Below are positions 17,730 to 26,896 of a stretch of DNA of 64,000 nt, piece by piece (positions within the stretch are counted from its first letter, which is position 1; the number at the start of each line of letters is the position of its first letter). The DNA is from Caballeronia sp. BR00000012568055. GTDB lineage: Bacteria > Pseudomonadota > Gammaproteobacteria > Burkholderiales > Burkholderiaceae. The stretch is taken from assembly GCF_029439455.1 (NCBI RefSeq), contig NZ_JAQFVG010000242.1, forward strand, positions 23,776 through 87,775, in the 5' to 3' direction. Below the pieces are notes generated by a model that searched no databases, was not told where the DNA came from, and saw only the letters and a list, made by a program, of their open reading frames with translations. Both the position numbers and the translations under genes were made by a program.

Positions 17730-19061
17730 TTAGTACGTCTGTTCGGCAATCACCTCCGCGACTTTTTCTAACGCACGTTCGAGCGTAAGCATATCGACCG
17801 AGCCGAGCGCGAGCCGTATTGCATGCGGCACGTGTGCGGACGTGGCGAACGGCTGTGCGGTCGATACTGCAATTCGCGTACGCATCAGCGCTGCGGCGAT
17901 TGCATCGGCGCGTACTTCCTGATCCAGCGGCAACCAAAGAAAGTACGAATTGCGATGCCCCGTGCGCTTCACGCCGCTAAGCACGCGCGCGGCAAGTGAT
18001 TGCCGCGCGGCTGCATCGCGGCGCTTTTCTGCTTCGAGCGTGGCTAGCGTGCCGTCTTCAATCCATCCGCACGCAATCGATGTCAAAGCTGCAGGCGTGT
18101 TCCATGTCGTGGCGCGAATCGTGCGTTCGAGCTTCGCAATGTGTTCGCGCGGCGCGTGGATAAAGCCGACGCGCAATCCCGTCGCAATACTCTTCGATAC
18201 GCTCGACACATACACCGTCGATTCCGGCGCAAGCGATGCAAGCGGCGGCGGCGCATCGTCGGCGAGAAAGGCATACGCGCCGTCTTCGATGATCGTCACG
18301 CCATGCTTGCGCGTCATCGCGACGAGTTGCCGCCGTCGAGTCGCGCTCATCACCCAGCCAAGCGGATTGTGCAACGTCGGCATGGCGTAAAGCGCGCGCA
18401 CGCGTCTGCGTTTGCACAATGCGCTCAACGCATCCAAATCAGGTCCATTTCCCGCCGATGCAACCGGCGCGAGTTCCAGCCGCGCCGCTTCGGCGGCGAG
18501 CTTGAAGCCGGGATAAGTCAGTGCATCGACGGCGATCACGTCGCCGGGTTCGAACAGCGCCATCGCGGTCGTGGTCAGCCCGTGCTGCGCGCCGCTCACC
18601 AACAACGTCGTTTCCATCGATGCAGGCACGCCGAGGCCCGCGAGATGCCGCGCCACGGTTTCGCGTTCGTGACCGCGTCCGCCGTGCGGCTGATAACGCA
18701 GCAAGGCATCGAGATCGCCGGATGCCGCGAGTTGACGCAAAGCCGCGCGCAACAACTCCGTCTGCCCCGGCGACGACGGATAGTTAAAACTCAGATCGAC
18801 GATTTCCGCGCCCCACGCCTGAAGGTCGATGCCTTCTCCACGCGGCAGCGCTTCCTTCACAAAGGTGCCGCGCCCGGTCTCCCCGCTGACGAGGCCCATC
18901 GCGCGCAATTCGGCATAGACGCGCGTGGCCGTGACGAGCGCGAGACCTTCGCGCGCCGCCAGATCGCGATGCGTCGGCAAACGCGTACCGGGACGCAGAC
19001 GGCCCGCGCGGATATCGCTGGCTAAGCGATCGACGAGTTGTTTATAGCGCGCTTCAGGCAT
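17730..19061 (-). CDS. MocR/PdxR-type regulator (GntR HTH fused to aminotransferase fold)
   Basis: The 443-aa protein has an N-terminal GntR winged helix (residues ~1-70, GRLRPGTRLPTHRDLAAREGLALVTATRVYAEL). A fold-type I PLP aminotransferase-like domain follows, with the PLP-lysine segment SVSKSIATGLRVGF and the IIEDGAYAF motif. MocR proteins use PLP or aldimine ligands as effectors. It is divergent from the DJ-1/PfpI gene (82 bp gap), its most likely target. No pdxST genes are nearby, so it is not assigned as pdxR. Confidence 0.9.
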   Translation of the reverse strand: MPEARYKQLVDRLASDIRAGRLRPGTRLPTHRDLAAREGLALVTATRVYAELRAMGLVSGETGRGTFVKEALPRGEGIDLQAWGAEIVDLSFNYPSSPGQTELLRAALRQLAASGDLDALLRYQPHGGRGHERETVARHLAGLGVPASMETTLLVSGAQHGLTTTAMALFEPGDVIAVDALTYPGFKLAAEAARLELAPVASAGNGPDLDALSALCKRRRVRALYAMPTLHNPLGWVMSATRRRQLVAMTRKHGVTIIEDGAYAFLADDAPPPLASLAPESTVYVSSVSKSIATGLRVGFIHAPREHIAKLERTIRATTWNTPAALTSIACGWIEDGTLATLEAEKRRDAAARQSLAARVLSGVKRTGHRNSYFLWLPLDQEVRADAIAAALMRTRIAVSTAQPFATSAHVPHAIRLALGSVDMLTLERALEKVAEVIAEQTY

Positions 19062-19143
19062 GCGGATGTATCCATGACAATTATTTGATTGTATCGATTG
19101 TCGGTCTTACTATGGCGCGACTCAACCCTTGCATCGAATCATC

Positions 19144-19740
19144 ATGCATATCGCCATTCTCACTTTCGACGGCTTCAATGAACTCGATTCGCTGATCGCG
19201 CTCGGCATTCTCAATCGCGCGGGACAAAAGGACTGGCGCGTGTCGATTGCGAGTCCCACGCCGCGTGTGCGTTCGATGAACGGCATCGTGATGGACGCGC
19301 AGGCGTCGCTGCAAGACGCGTGCGATGCGGACGCCGTGCTGGTCGGCAGCGGCATCAAAACGCGCGAGGTCGTCGCGGATGCTTCGCTGATGTCGCAACT
19401 CAAGCTCGATCCGTCGCGACAGCTTTTAGGCGCGCAATGCTCCGGCACGCTGATTCTCGCGCGCCTCGGCTTACTCGACGATGTACCCGCCTGCACCGAT
19501 ACGACCACCAAACCGTGGGTACAGGAAGCGGGCGTCGATGTGCTCGAACAGCCGTTCTTCGCGAAGCAAAATGTGGCGACGGCGGGCGGATGTTTGTCGT
19601 CGCAATATCTGGCTGCGTGGATGATCGCGCGACTGAAGGGAATCGAAGCAGCGTCCAGCGCGATTCATTACGTCGCGCCGGTGGGAGAGAAAGACGCGTA
19701 CGTATCGCGCGCCTTGGCGAATATATCGGAATACTTATGA
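19144..19740 (+). CDS. DJ-1/PfpI-family protein
   Basis: The 198-aa protein begins MHIAILTFDGFNELDS and has the nucleophile elbow GAQCSGTLILA (a Cys within an A-x-C-x-G pattern), the hallmark of the DJ-1/PfpI glutamine-amidotransferase-like fold. No AraC domain is attached, unlike the GlxA regulator later in the window. It is divergent from the MocR gene. The reaction is unknown; relatives include isonitrile hydratases, glyoxalases and stress proteins. The in-frame start at 19129 is possible but adds only five residues. Confidence 0.8.
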   Translation: MHIAILTFDGFNELDSLIALGILNRAGQKDWRVSIASPTPRVRSMNGIVMDAQASLQDACDADAVLVGSGIKTREVVADASLMSQLKLDPSRQLLGAQCSGTLILARLGLLDDVPACTDTTTKPWVQEAGVDVLEQPFFAKQNVATAGGCLSSQYLAAWMIARLKGIEAASSAIHYVAPVGEKDAYVSRALANISEYL

Positions 19741-19744
19741 TGTT

Positions 19745-21028
19745 TTAATTCTTGCGTGCGCGCGGTGTAAAGCTCACCGTCTCCGGCGCAATTAGAAACG
19801 CTTCGGCGAGTTCGGCAAGCGAGCGGCCGCTGTCCATCGAAGTCTTCTGCAACAGCCTGAACGCGACGTCTTCGCTCAAACCGTATCGCGCCATCAAGGC
19901 GTTCTTGGCGCGCTGCACGAGCTTGCGTTCATGCAGTGCGCGGCGCGCTTCGTCGAGTTCGACTTCCATGCGCGCGAGCCGCGCCGATTGCGCTTCCAAT
20001 ACCGACTTCAGACTGCTGACCGTCGCGCGGTCTTTGCCAATCAGCATATCCGATGAAACCGGCGCGCTGTCGCCGCCGAAGAAATGATCGAGCGCCTGCG
20101 TATGCGTCGGCGGTGTATCGCGTAATGCCTTCATCAGCGCTTCGGAATCGCGCAGCGCTTGTTGCGCAATAGCGATCGACGCATCGCATGCTTCGCGGCC
20201 GCGCGCCGCAAGCGCGAGTTGCAGATGCCACATATCCGTGATGCGCGCGCTGCTGGCATCGAACCATGATTCGGTGAGCGATGAATCGATCGCATCGCCT
20301 GCGCGCGCGTTGCACAGGATTTGCCGCAAGCTCAGAAACGTGCCGACATGCGCGGTGATCGCGCGACTTTTCCACCAGTCGGTTTGCGCGGCATCGGCGA
20401 AATTGTCGAAGACTTCGAGGCTGTGTTGCTGCGCGTTGATCAGATGTACGAATCGTTGCTGCTGATCCGCCGGAAAGCCGCCCGACGCGAACATATGCGC
20501 GCCGACCGCGCGTTCCTGGCCCGCTTCTTCCTTGCCCTGAACCACGTGCACGAGCGCGACGAGCGTGCGCGAAATGGAGGGCTCGGGCGCGCCATCGGCA
20601 AGCTGGAAGATGAGTTCCATCAATCCGCCGATAACCTTGCTGAACGCCAGCACCGACTCGGGCGCCGTCATGCCGCGACGATCGATCCGCCCGCGCATCG
20701 CATCCAGCGATTCGAGATCGAGCAGCACCCACGCAATCATCGCAAGCATGCGCGACGAGGCATCGCGCTCCGGCGAAAGCTGGAGATCGAGATGCGCGTT
20801 CAGTTGCGCGATCAGCGGCGCAAGTTCGTTGCGGACGGCCGCGCGTTCATCGCTGAAGCGCTTGCCATCGGAGGCGAGAAAAATGCTCGTGACGCCGCGT
20901 TCACGCTGCAAAACGTGAATCGTGCGGCCAATCAGATCGACGAGTTCGATACGTTCGGCCAGCAGCCGCAACGACGCAATCTCTCGTTCCTTGGCGCGCA
21001 AAGCGAATTGCGAAGCGGGGGCGAACAT
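19745..21028 (-). CDS. NIT-domain/ANTAR-domain antiterminator (NasR-like)
   Basis: The 427-aa protein has an N-terminal all-helical NIT (nitrate/nitrite-sensing) domain: residues ~20-300, with VLQRERGVTSIFLASDGKRF early and later NAQQHSLEVFDNF. A coiled-coil linker leads to a C-terminal ANTAR RNA-binding domain (LVQRAKNALMARYGLSEDVAFRLLQKTSMD). This is the architecture of NasR, which binds leader RNA and prevents termination upstream of nitrate-assimilation genes. No nitrate reductase genes lie in the window. It is 49 bp downstream of the substrate-binding-protein gene on the same strand, so it may be the last gene of that operon. Confidence 0.85.
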   Translation of the reverse strand: MFAPASQFALRAKEREIASLRLLAERIELVDLIGRTIHVLQRERGVTSIFLASDGKRFSDERAAVRNELAPLIAQLNAHLDLQLSPERDASSRMLAMIAWVLLDLESLDAMRGRIDRRGMTAPESVLAFSKVIGGLMELIFQLADGAPEPSISRTLVALVHVVQGKEEAGQERAVGAHMFASGGFPADQQQRFVHLINAQQHSLEVFDNFADAAQTDWWKSRAITAHVGTFLSLRQILCNARAGDAIDSSLTESWFDASSARITDMWHLQLALAARGREACDASIAIAQQALRDSEALMKALRDTPPTHTQALDHFFGGDSAPVSSDMLIGKDRATVSSLKSVLEAQSARLARMEVELDEARRALHERKLVQRAKNALMARYGLSEDVAFRLLQKTSMDSGRSLAELAEAFLIAPETVSFTPRARKN

Positions 21029-21077
21029 CGAATAAAAAGGCCTTGAATCAGATGCTCCGATTGTAGGCCGACAATAT

Positions 21078-22025
21078 TCACTGCGCTTCGCCGCCCGCCA
21101 TGGTTTCGATGATGGTGCCGAGTTGCGCGCTCATCGGCATATCAAGGCTGGTTCCGGACGGCAAACGTTGCAGGAACCAGCGCGTATATTGCCGATCGAT
21201 CTCGCCATCCGCCGCGAGTTGCTGGAACGCGTTCTTCACCACTTGCGCCAACTGCGGATCGTTCTTGCGATACATGATGCCGTACGGGTCGTACGACAGA
21301 TAATCGCCGATCACCTGATATTTGCCGCCCTTCGCCGCGTTCTCCGCGATCAGGCCGTAGAGCAGCACGTCGTCGGTGGCGAAGGCATCGGCCTGGCCGC
21401 TGGCGACTTGCGCGAAACCTTGCGCATGATCGGGCACCACGACGAGCTGCATGCCGAGCGAGAATTTTTTATCGATATCGCGCAGGGCTTTTTCATTCGT
21501 CGTGCCCGATGTCACCGCGACCTTTTTCCCCGCGAGATCGCGGAACGATTTGATCGGCGAGCCGCGCTTGACCATCACCTTGGTTCCGGCGACGAACATG
21601 ATCGGCGAAAACGCCACGCGCTTTTGCCGCTCGACGTTGCTCGTGGTCGAACCGCATTCGAGATCGACGCGGCCGCTCTCAACCGAGTCGATACGATTCT
21701 CCGCAGTCACAGGCACCCATTGCACAGTGAGATGCTTGTTGATCGACGTTTCTATCGCCGCGACGAGCGACTTGCATAGCTCGATCGAATAACCGATCGG
21801 TTCCTTGCGCGCGTTCAGATACGAAAACGGCACCGACGATTCGCGATATCCCAGCGCAATGCTGCCCGTATCGCGCACTTTGGCGAGCGTGCCGCTGAGC
21901 GTGGCGGGCGCGAAGGTATCGGCGGCGGGTTGCTGATTGGCCTGATCGTCGTCCGCCGCCTTCGCGCTGAACGCGGCGAACAGCATCAACGCCACGCATG
22001 CCACGCGTATGCGCTGCATTTTCAT
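21078..22025 (-). CDS. amino-acid ABC transporter substrate-binding protein (GltI-like)
   Basis: The 315-aa protein has a signal peptide (hydrophobic ~5-22, ending FSAKAADDD). It then has a family 3 solute-binding domain: GTLAKVRDTGSIALGYRESS, the FSYLNARKEPIGYSIELCKSL segment, and the DLECGSTTSNVERQKRVAFS motif typical of glutamate/aspartate binders. The start at 22025 is chosen because the longer frame runs into the upstream symporter gene. It lies 13 bp downstream of a dicarboxylate/glutamate symporter, with no ABC permease or ATPase in the operon. Confidence 0.85.
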   Translation of the reverse strand: MKMQRIRVACVALMLFAAFSAKAADDDQANQQPAADTFAPATLSGTLAKVRDTGSIALGYRESSVPFSYLNARKEPIGYSIELCKSLVAAIETSINKHLTVQWVPVTAENRIDSVESGRVDLECGSTTSNVERQKRVAFSPIMFVAGTKVMVKRGSPIKSFRDLAGKKVAVTSGTTNEKALRDIDKKFSLGMQLVVVPDHAQGFAQVASGQADAFATDDVLLYGLIAENAAKGGKYQVIGDYLSYDPYGIMYRKNDPQLAQVVKNAFQQLAADGEIDRQYTRWFLQRLPSGTSLDMPMSAQLGTIIETMAGGEAQ

Positions 22026-22038
22026 GGCTCGGTCTCCG

Positions 22039-23343
22039 TCAGACTTGCGCCGGATGGGCCAGCGTCGCTTCCTGCTCGGACTCGATGCGCGCTTCGTTCG
22101 CCGCTGCTTCGGACTCCGACATGAGTTCGCCTTCCCACTTCGCGACCACGGCGCTTGCAATCGAATTGCCGACGGCGTTGGTCGCGGAACGGCCCATATC
22201 GAGGAAGGTATCGACACCGAGAATCAGCAACAAACCCGCTTCAGGAATGTTGAACTGATTGAGCGTCGCCGCGATCACCACCAGCGATGCGCGCGGCACG
22301 CCCGCCATACCCTTCGATGTGAGCATCAGAATCAACAGCATGGTGATCTGCGTACCGAGCGACAAATGAATGTTGTACGCCTGCGCAATGAACAACGATG
22401 CGAACGTGCAGTACATCATCGAGCCATCGAGATTGAAGGAATAGCCCATCGGCATGACGAAGCTGGATATCTTGCGCTTTACGCCGAATCGGTCGAGAGC
22501 GTCGAGAATCTTCGGATACGCGGCTTCGGAACTGGCCGTTGCAAAGGAGAGCATGAACGCTTCCTTGATAAGCGACAGCAGCTTGAACACGCGTCGTCCG
22601 AGAAAGATAAAGCCCGCGAGCGTAAGCAATCCCCACAGCAAAAACAGGCTGAAATAGAAGTCGGCCATAAAGACGGCGAACTTCAAGAGGATGGTCAAAC
22701 CGTTGACCGCGACGGTCGCGGCCATTGCAGCGAATACGGCGAGCGGCGCGAGTTTCATCACGTAGCCGGTGATCTTCAGCATGACGTGAGAAAGCTGATC
22801 GATTGCATCGAGCAGGATCTTGCCCTTCTCGCCGAGCGCGGCCAAGGCGACGCCGAAGAACATCGAAAACACCACGATTTGCAGGATTTCGTTGTTCGCC
22901 ATCGACTCCGCGAAGGAGCGCGGGACCATGTGACTGACGAAGTCCTTCAGCGTAAATTTCGCCGTCGCCAGATTCGCCGATGCGCCGATATCCGGCAGCG
23001 GCAAACCAAGGTTATCGCCCGGTCTGAGCAGATTGGACATCAGGAGCCCGAGCAGCAGCGAGATCAGCGATGCAGTGACGAACCACGCCAGCGCCTTCGC
23101 GAACACGCGCCCGACCGAGGCTGCATCGCCCATATGCGCGATGCCGACCACCAGCGTGGAGAACACCAGCGGCCCGATCAGCATCTTGATCAGTCGCAGG
23201 AAAATATCCGACATCAGCGAGATATAACCAGCAACCTCGGCGGCGCTTTTCTTGTCGGGGAAGTTCGTGAAGATCATGTAACCGACACCAATGCCGATCA
23301 CCATTGCGACGAGAATCCAGACGGCTGCGGAACTCCTTTTCAT
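22039..23343 (-). CDS. dicarboxylate/amino acid:cation symporter (DAACS family)
   Basis: The 434-aa protein has the GltP/DctA fold. Hydrophobic helices run throughout, with a Ser-rich reentrant motif near ATASSEAAYPKIL, the FVMPMGYSFNLDGSMMY motif and a GLLLILGVDTFLDMGRSATN segment with the substrate-binding Asp. Members import glutamate/aspartate or C4-dicarboxylates with H+ or Na+. It is the first gene of a probable three-gene minus-strand operon (symporter, GltI-like binding protein, NIT-ANTAR). The precise substrate is not certain, so no gltP/dctA symbol is given. Confidence 0.9.
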   Translation of the reverse strand: MKRSSAAVWILVAMVIGIGVGYMIFTNFPDKKSAAEVAGYISLMSDIFLRLIKMLIGPLVFSTLVVGIAHMGDAASVGRVFAKALAWFVTASLISLLLGLLMSNLLRPGDNLGLPLPDIGASANLATAKFTLKDFVSHMVPRSFAESMANNEILQIVVFSMFFGVALAALGEKGKILLDAIDQLSHVMLKITGYVMKLAPLAVFAAMAATVAVNGLTILLKFAVFMADFYFSLFLLWGLLTLAGFIFLGRRVFKLLSLIKEAFMLSFATASSEAAYPKILDALDRFGVKRKISSFVMPMGYSFNLDGSMMYCTFASLFIAQAYNIHLSLGTQITMLLILMLTSKGMAGVPRASLVVIAATLNQFNIPEAGLLLILGVDTFLDMGRSATNAVGNSIASAVVAKWEGELMSESEAAANEARIESEQEATLAHPAQV

Positions 23344-23531
23344 CTCCAGGCCTCCATTGTCTGCATGTCGAATGATTACATGTCAAATTTCGGGTGGATG
23401 CGATATTGCCGATTACTGCCGTCTGCGAATCTTCAGATATTAGACCTTGTTTTGCGTGCTGCCGCGTTTTTCTATGCTAAACCGTTATCGCGGAAACGCG
23501 ACTCCCGAAAAACGCGAACACGGAGACATAA

Positions 23532-24443
23532 ATGGCGGGCTTCAACGAACGCATTCTGAACGGCATCAGCGTGTTTGCCGCGATTGTCGATGCAGGCACG
23601 TTCGCGGCGGCGGGCGATCGGCTCGGCATGTCGCAGCCGGGCGTGAGCCGCGCCATCGCGCGTTTGGAAGCGCGTTTGAATATCCGCTTGTTCGATCGCA
23701 CCACGCGCACCGTTTCGCTCACCGACGACGGAAGACGTTTCTTCGAACACGTGATGCCGCATCTCGCGGGACTTGAAGAAGCCGCGGCCACCGCATCCGG
23801 TGGCGCAACGGCGGTGCGTGGCCGCTTGCGCGTGAATGTCGATCCGATTTTTTCGCGCCTGTTGTTAGGCCCGCGACTGGAAGCGTTTCTGAGCGCGCAT
23901 CCCGAGCTCGAACTCGAACTCCTCACGCGTGATCGCCTTGGCGACATGATCGCCGATGGTTTCGATCTTGCCGTGCGCTTCGGCGAGCCGCGCAATTCGA
24001 GTCTCGTCGCACGTAAGTTACTCGATACACCCGTGCGCACGGTTGCCGCGCCATCGTATTTGCAGCAGCACGGCAAGCCCGCAACGCCGCAGGCGCTCGC
24101 CACGGACGCGCATACGTGCATCGAGTTTCGCGATCCGGAAACGGGGCGTCCTTATGCCTGGGAGTTTCATCGCAAGAAGAAGCGAATCATCGTCGAGACG
24201 CGCGGCAAGCTCACGCTCAACGATCCCGGCACAATGCTGAGCGCGTGTCTTTCAGGCTATGGCATCTCGCAGATACTCATGCTCGGGCACGAACATCTGA
24301 TCGAAGAAGGCAAGCTGATCGACCTCTTTCCCGACTGGCCCGACGAACGCTTTCCGCTCTATGCGTATTACCCGTCGCGGCATCATCCGCCCGCTAAAAC
24401 AAGGGCTTTTCTCGATCTCGTCGTCGCTTTGACGGACGGATGA
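23532..24443 (+). CDS. LysR-family transcriptional regulator
   Basis: The 303-aa protein has a LysR helix-turn-helix at residues ~8-65 (FAAAGDRLGMSQPGVSRAIARLE) and a type-2 periplasmic-binding-like effector domain resembling the DmlR/CrgA group. It is divergent from the symporter operon (188 bp gap) and convergent with the Gfo/Idh gene. It may regulate the symporter operon. A GGAG ribosome-binding site precedes the ATG. Confidence 0.85.
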   Translation: MAGFNERILNGISVFAAIVDAGTFAAAGDRLGMSQPGVSRAIARLEARLNIRLFDRTTRTVSLTDDGRRFFEHVMPHLAGLEEAAATASGGATAVRGRLRVNVDPIFSRLLLGPRLEAFLSAHPELELELLTRDRLGDMIADGFDLAVRFGEPRNSSLVARKLLDTPVRTVAAPSYLQQHGKPATPQALATDAHTCIEFRDPETGRPYAWEFHRKKKRIIVETRGKLTLNDPGTMLSACLSGYGISQILMLGHEHLIEEGKLIDLFPDWPDERFPLYAYYPSRHHPPAKTRAFLDLVVALTDG

Positions 24444-24452
24444 TTCTGCGCT

Positions 24453-25499
24453 TTACAACTCGACGATACGACCGGTGCGCGCGCTTTCGATAATGGCCGC
24501 GAGCGTGGCCGCGTTATCCAGACTCGCCTGCATGTAATACGCGCTCGCCGCCTCATCGTGCGATGCGATCATCTGCGCAAACCGCTCGGCGGCAAATAAA
24601 AAGCCGCTGCCCGTTTGCGACGTGACCGCTTCGAATGGCACGGAATTGGGGATGCCGCGACGCACGCGCATCTGACTCGGCAGATAGCCGTATGCGTTGC
24701 CCGCGATTTCATCGCTGGTGTGATTGAGGTATTCGGTATCGATCGTGCCTTGCGTGCCGACGATCGTCGCCAGGCGATGATTCGCGCCATCCATCGCGCA
24801 GGAAAGCTGCGCACGGCGGCCATCGGCATAAAGCAGCGTGGCCATGAGGCTGATATCGACATTGCTGTCAGCCCAAGTCGCGACGGCCTGCACGCTGTGC
24901 GGCGCGCCGCCCATCACCAGACGAATCAGACTCAGCGGATAGCTGCCTGCATCGAGCAATGCGCCGCCGCCGAGTTCCGGCTTCATGCGGATATTCGTGC
25001 CGGGATCGCGCACGGTAAAGCCGAAATTCGCCTGCATGCTGCGCACCGAGCCGATCGCGCCTTCGCCGATCAGCGTCATCATGTCGGTGGTCTGCGGCTG
25101 GAAGTAGAACGGAAAGGCTTCGAGCAAAAGCACGTTATGACGCTCGGCGGCATCGAACATGCGCTCGGCTTCATCGCGATTCAATGCGAGCGGCTTTTCG
25201 CAGAGGATGTGCTTGCCGTGCTCGGCGGCCTTGATCGCCCATTCGGCGTGCAGGCTATTGGGCAGCGGGAGATAGATGGCGTCGATTTCGGCGCTCGCGA
25301 GCATCGCTTCGTAGCTGCCGAACCAGGTGTCGATCTGATTGGCTTCGGCGTAGGCTCGGGCGTTGTCTTCGCTGCGGCTGGCGACGGCTGTGACGCGTAC
25401 GCGTTCGCTGGGTCTGACATCGCGCGTGAATTGTTTGGCGATGTTCGCGCCGCCGAGAATGCCCAGGCGCAGGGGCGATGAAGTCTGAAGCGTGGACAC
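24453..25499 (-). CDS. Gfo/Idh/MocA-family NAD(P)-dependent oxidoreductase
   Basis: The 348-aa protein has an N-terminal Rossmann motif (LRLGILGGANIAKQFTRDV) and the diagnostic EKPLALNRDEAERM motif containing the catalytic-domain EKP. A C-terminal alpha/beta domain follows, as in trans-dihydrodiol or glucose-fructose-type oxidoreductases. The start codon is GTG at 25499, preceded by AAAGGAG. It acts on a sugar or diol in the cytoplasm; the substrate is unknown. A perfect 7-bp inverted repeat lies just upstream (25513-25532). Confidence 0.85.
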   Translation of the reverse strand: MSTLQTSSPLRLGILGGANIAKQFTRDVRPSERVRVTAVASRSEDNARAYAEANQIDTWFGSYEAMLASAEIDAIYLPLPNSLHAEWAIKAAEHGKHILCEKPLALNRDEAERMFDAAERHNVLLLEAFPFYFQPQTTDMMTLIGEGAIGSVRSMQANFGFTVRDPGTNIRMKPELGGGALLDAGSYPLSLIRLVMGGAPHSVQAVATWADSNVDISLMATLLYADGRRAQLSCAMDGANHRLATIVGTQGTIDTEYLNHTSDEIAGNAYGYLPSQMRVRRGIPNSVPFEAVTSQTGSGFLFAAERFAQMIASHDEAASAYYMQASLDNAATLAAIIESARTGRIVEL

Positions 25500-25512
25500 G
25501 GTGTCTCCTTTC

Positions 25513-25532
25513 GATTAACAGACTGGTTAATC
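25513..25532. promoter_or_regulatory. inverted repeat upstream of the Gfo/Idh gene
   Basis: GATTAAC (25513-25519) and GTTAATC (25526-25532) form a perfect inverted repeat with a 6-bp spacer, 14-33 bp upstream of the GTG start and next to its ribosome-binding site. The size suits a dimeric repressor (TetR/GntR-type operator geometry), but no such regulator is adjacent. It also lies 9 bp from the stop of the histidine kinase gene upstream. Confidence 0.4.
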
Positions 25533-25540
25533 TGAAGGTA

Positions 25541-26896
25541 TCACACTTTTGCCAACTCCTTCTGCACCACCGCCCGCAAGCCGCGCACCGAAACCGACAG
25601 CCCGCTTACATCACCGCGATTTTTCACCTCAAGCATCGCATGATGCCGCTGCGCCACGCGCAACGCGATGGCAAGACCCAAACCGCTGCCCTGCCCCGGC
25701 GTGCCTGCGCATCGGTAAAACCGGTCGCAGACGCGGTCGATTTCGTTTTCGTCGATTCCGCTGCCCGTATCCAAAACCGTCAGCGCAATTCCGTTTTGAT
25801 CGCGCTGCAAGTTCACATCGACACGTCCGCCCGAAGGCGTATGCCGTATCGCGTTATCGAGCAGATTATTGATTAGCACAGCGAACGCATGCGTATCGCC
25901 GAGAATGGTGAACGGATCGTGGCTGTCGCATGCGGCGTCCAGTTCCAGCCCGAGATCGATGGACTTCGCTTCCGCGATCAAGGAAAAGTCGCTGACGCGC
26001 GCCTCGCACACGCTGCGCAGACTCATCGGCGCGATGGCGGCTTCGCGCGCGGCATCTTCACGCGCCATGCTCAACAACTGCTGTGCAAGATGAATCAGCC
26101 GATTCAAGCGCCCGTCGATCTTCGACAGCGTCGTGCCGTCCACGCGCAAGGAACCATCGCCGATTGCGCCTTGTATCTGCAATTTGAGCGCGGCGAGCGG
26201 CGTGCGCAGTTCGTGCGCGGCATCGGCAACAAAGGTGCGTTGTGCCTGCGATGCCTCGTTCAGCCGCGTCAGCAATTCGTTGAGCGCATCGACGAGCGGA
26301 CGCAGTTCGATCGGCATGGGCGCGAGCGTGATCGGATCGAGCGATTCGGGCGAGCGCTCCTTCAGCGCGTTCGATAACCATCGCACCGGCGCGAGGCCGC
26401 GCGCCACCACCACCAGCACGAACACCACGATCACCGGTATCAGCAAGGCCAGCGGCCAGATGATGCGCAAGGCCAGCGTCATCGCCAGATCTTCGCGCAC
26501 GGAGAACGGCTGCGCGACCTGCACGAAGCGATCCGGCTGATTCACGCCGAACGCGCGCCAGCGGTCGCCTTCGCGCTGCACGGAACGAAAGCCTTCGCCG
26601 AAGCGCGGCAACTCCGGTTCGTGCGGCGTGTGATAAATCAGCTTGCCCGACAAATCCCAGATGTCGATTACCAAACGGTCATCGGCAATGCCTTGCAGAT
26701 TGTGGTCGCGTCCTTCGGCAATATCGTTTGCGCCGATGTTGTGCGGCAGCACATGCGCGACCGTGGTGAGTTCGTAATCGAACAATTCGCCCGCTTCCGC
26801 GCGCGCGGTGCTGAAGATGCCGTAGCCCGCCGCAAGACACGCCGCCGCGAGTCCGAAGATGAGCCATCCGAGCAGCCAGCGGCGAATCGACGTCAT
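25541..26896 (-). CDS. sensor histidine kinase (QseC/TctE-like)
   Basis: The 451-aa inner-membrane protein has two transmembrane helices (~7-29 and ~141-165) flanking a periplasmic sensor region. A HAMP-like segment and a dimerisation domain follow, with the phospho-accepting H228 in VADAAHELRTPLAALKLQ. The HATPase domain has NLLDNAIRHTPSGG, DTGSGID and GSGLGLAI boxes. It overlaps the upstream response regulator gene by ATGA (26893-26896), so the two are a cognate pair. The signal is unknown. Confidence 0.9.
   Translation of the reverse strand: MTSIRRWLLGWLIFGLAAACLAAGYGIFSTARAEAGELFDYELTTVAHVLPHNIGANDIAEGRDHNLQGIADDRLVIDIWDLSGKLIYHTPHEPELPRFGEGFRSVQREGDRWRAFGVNQPDRFVQVAQPFSVREDLAMTLALRIIWPLALLIPVIVVFVLVVVARGLAPVRWLSNALKERSPESLDPITLAPMPIELRPLVDALNELLTRLNEASQAQRTFVADAAHELRTPLAALKLQIQGAIGDGSLRVDGTTLSKIDGRLNRLIHLAQQLLSMAREDAAREAAIAPMSLRSVCEARVSDFSLIAEAKSIDLGLELDAACDSHDPFTILGDTHAFAVLINNLLDNAIRHTPSGGRVDVNLQRDQNGIALTVLDTGSGIDENEIDRVCDRFYRCAGTPGQGSGLGLAIALRVAQRHHAMLEVKNRGDVSGLSVSVRGLRAVVQKELAKV

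Noticed and set aside
22009..23559. A 516-codon plus-strand open frame
   Set aside because: It lies antisense to the symporter and has the low-complexity charged composition of a shadow frame.
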